Assembly (NCBI GenBank): GCA_038063175.1
Contig: JBBTVP010000013.1
Location: 1-11,947 of the forward strand
DNA: 11,947 nt
Origin: JBBTVP01 sp038063175
GTDB lineage: Bacteria; Patescibacteriota; Minisyncoccia; UBA6257; 1-14-0-10-40-38
Direction of reading: 5' to 3'
Shown: positions 11,941-11,947 of the stretch, piece by piece
Layout of the letters: each line of letters begins with the position of its first letter
Position numbering within the stretch: the stretch's first letter is position 1
Notes under the pieces: generated by a model
What the model saw: the letters and a program-made list of their open reading frames with translations, nothing else
Database searches by the model: none
Told to the model about the DNA's origin: nothing
Position numbers and translations under genes: made by a program

Positions 11941-11947
11941 GTTTCTG

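Overview
The window reads as chromosomal DNA of a small-genome bacterium, most likely a member of the Candidatus Patescibacteria (CPR, Parcubacteria-like). This is an inference. It rests on short gaps between genes, weak or absent Shine-Dalgarno sites at most starts, and the gene mix: a HlyD-type adaptor with a long helical hairpin, DUF192, a FemAB-type aminoacyltransferase, a membrane-anchored cupredoxin, an Obg without C-terminal extension, a small GIY-YIG protein and a DUF4349 membrane protein. The standard genetic code fits every gene.

Layout. Positions 3-2854 (+) hold the 3' part of a HlyD/MacA-like adaptor, a membrane-anchored DUF192 protein and a FemAB-like transferase, all cell-envelope proteins. 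Positions 2866-3336 (-) hold a single cupredoxin with its own promoter. It is divergent from an RluF-like pseudouridine synthase (3391-4104, +), whose 3' end overlaps that of obg tail to tail. Positions 8151 down to 4082 (-) form a probable four-gene operon: an HI0933-family flavoprotein, a GIY-YIG protein, an ABC-F ATPase and Obg. The last two, with the neighbouring rRNA modifier, point to ribosome assembly and translation.

Positions 8290-8750 (+) are a compact single-gene unit with a clear promoter, a near-perfect Shine-Dalgarno, a 96-residue protein carrying four DnaJ-type CxxCxGxG zinc motifs but no J domain, and a strong terminator. Positions 9786 down to 8782 (-) encode a DUF4349 membrane protein.

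The right end looks like an accessory island. Two 34-bp direct repeats (9866-9899 and 11708-11741, 32 of 34 identical) bracket an AT-rich three-gene operon (10057-11587, +). It encodes two small winged-helix-like proteins and a winged-helix protein fused to a PLD-like phosphodiesterase domain with one HxRx4D motif. A third, shorter copy of the repeat core lies just after the operon. Upstream lie a perfect inverted repeat, a strong hairpin and a promoter. No integrase, tRNA, rRNA or CRISPR array is visible. After the right repeat, about 200 non-coding bases hold two inverted repeats and a promoter followed closely by a terminator, as expected for a roughly 60-nt RNA or an attenuated leader. The repeat-bracketed operon is the best candidate for an undescribed system; a defence or mobile-element role is inference only.
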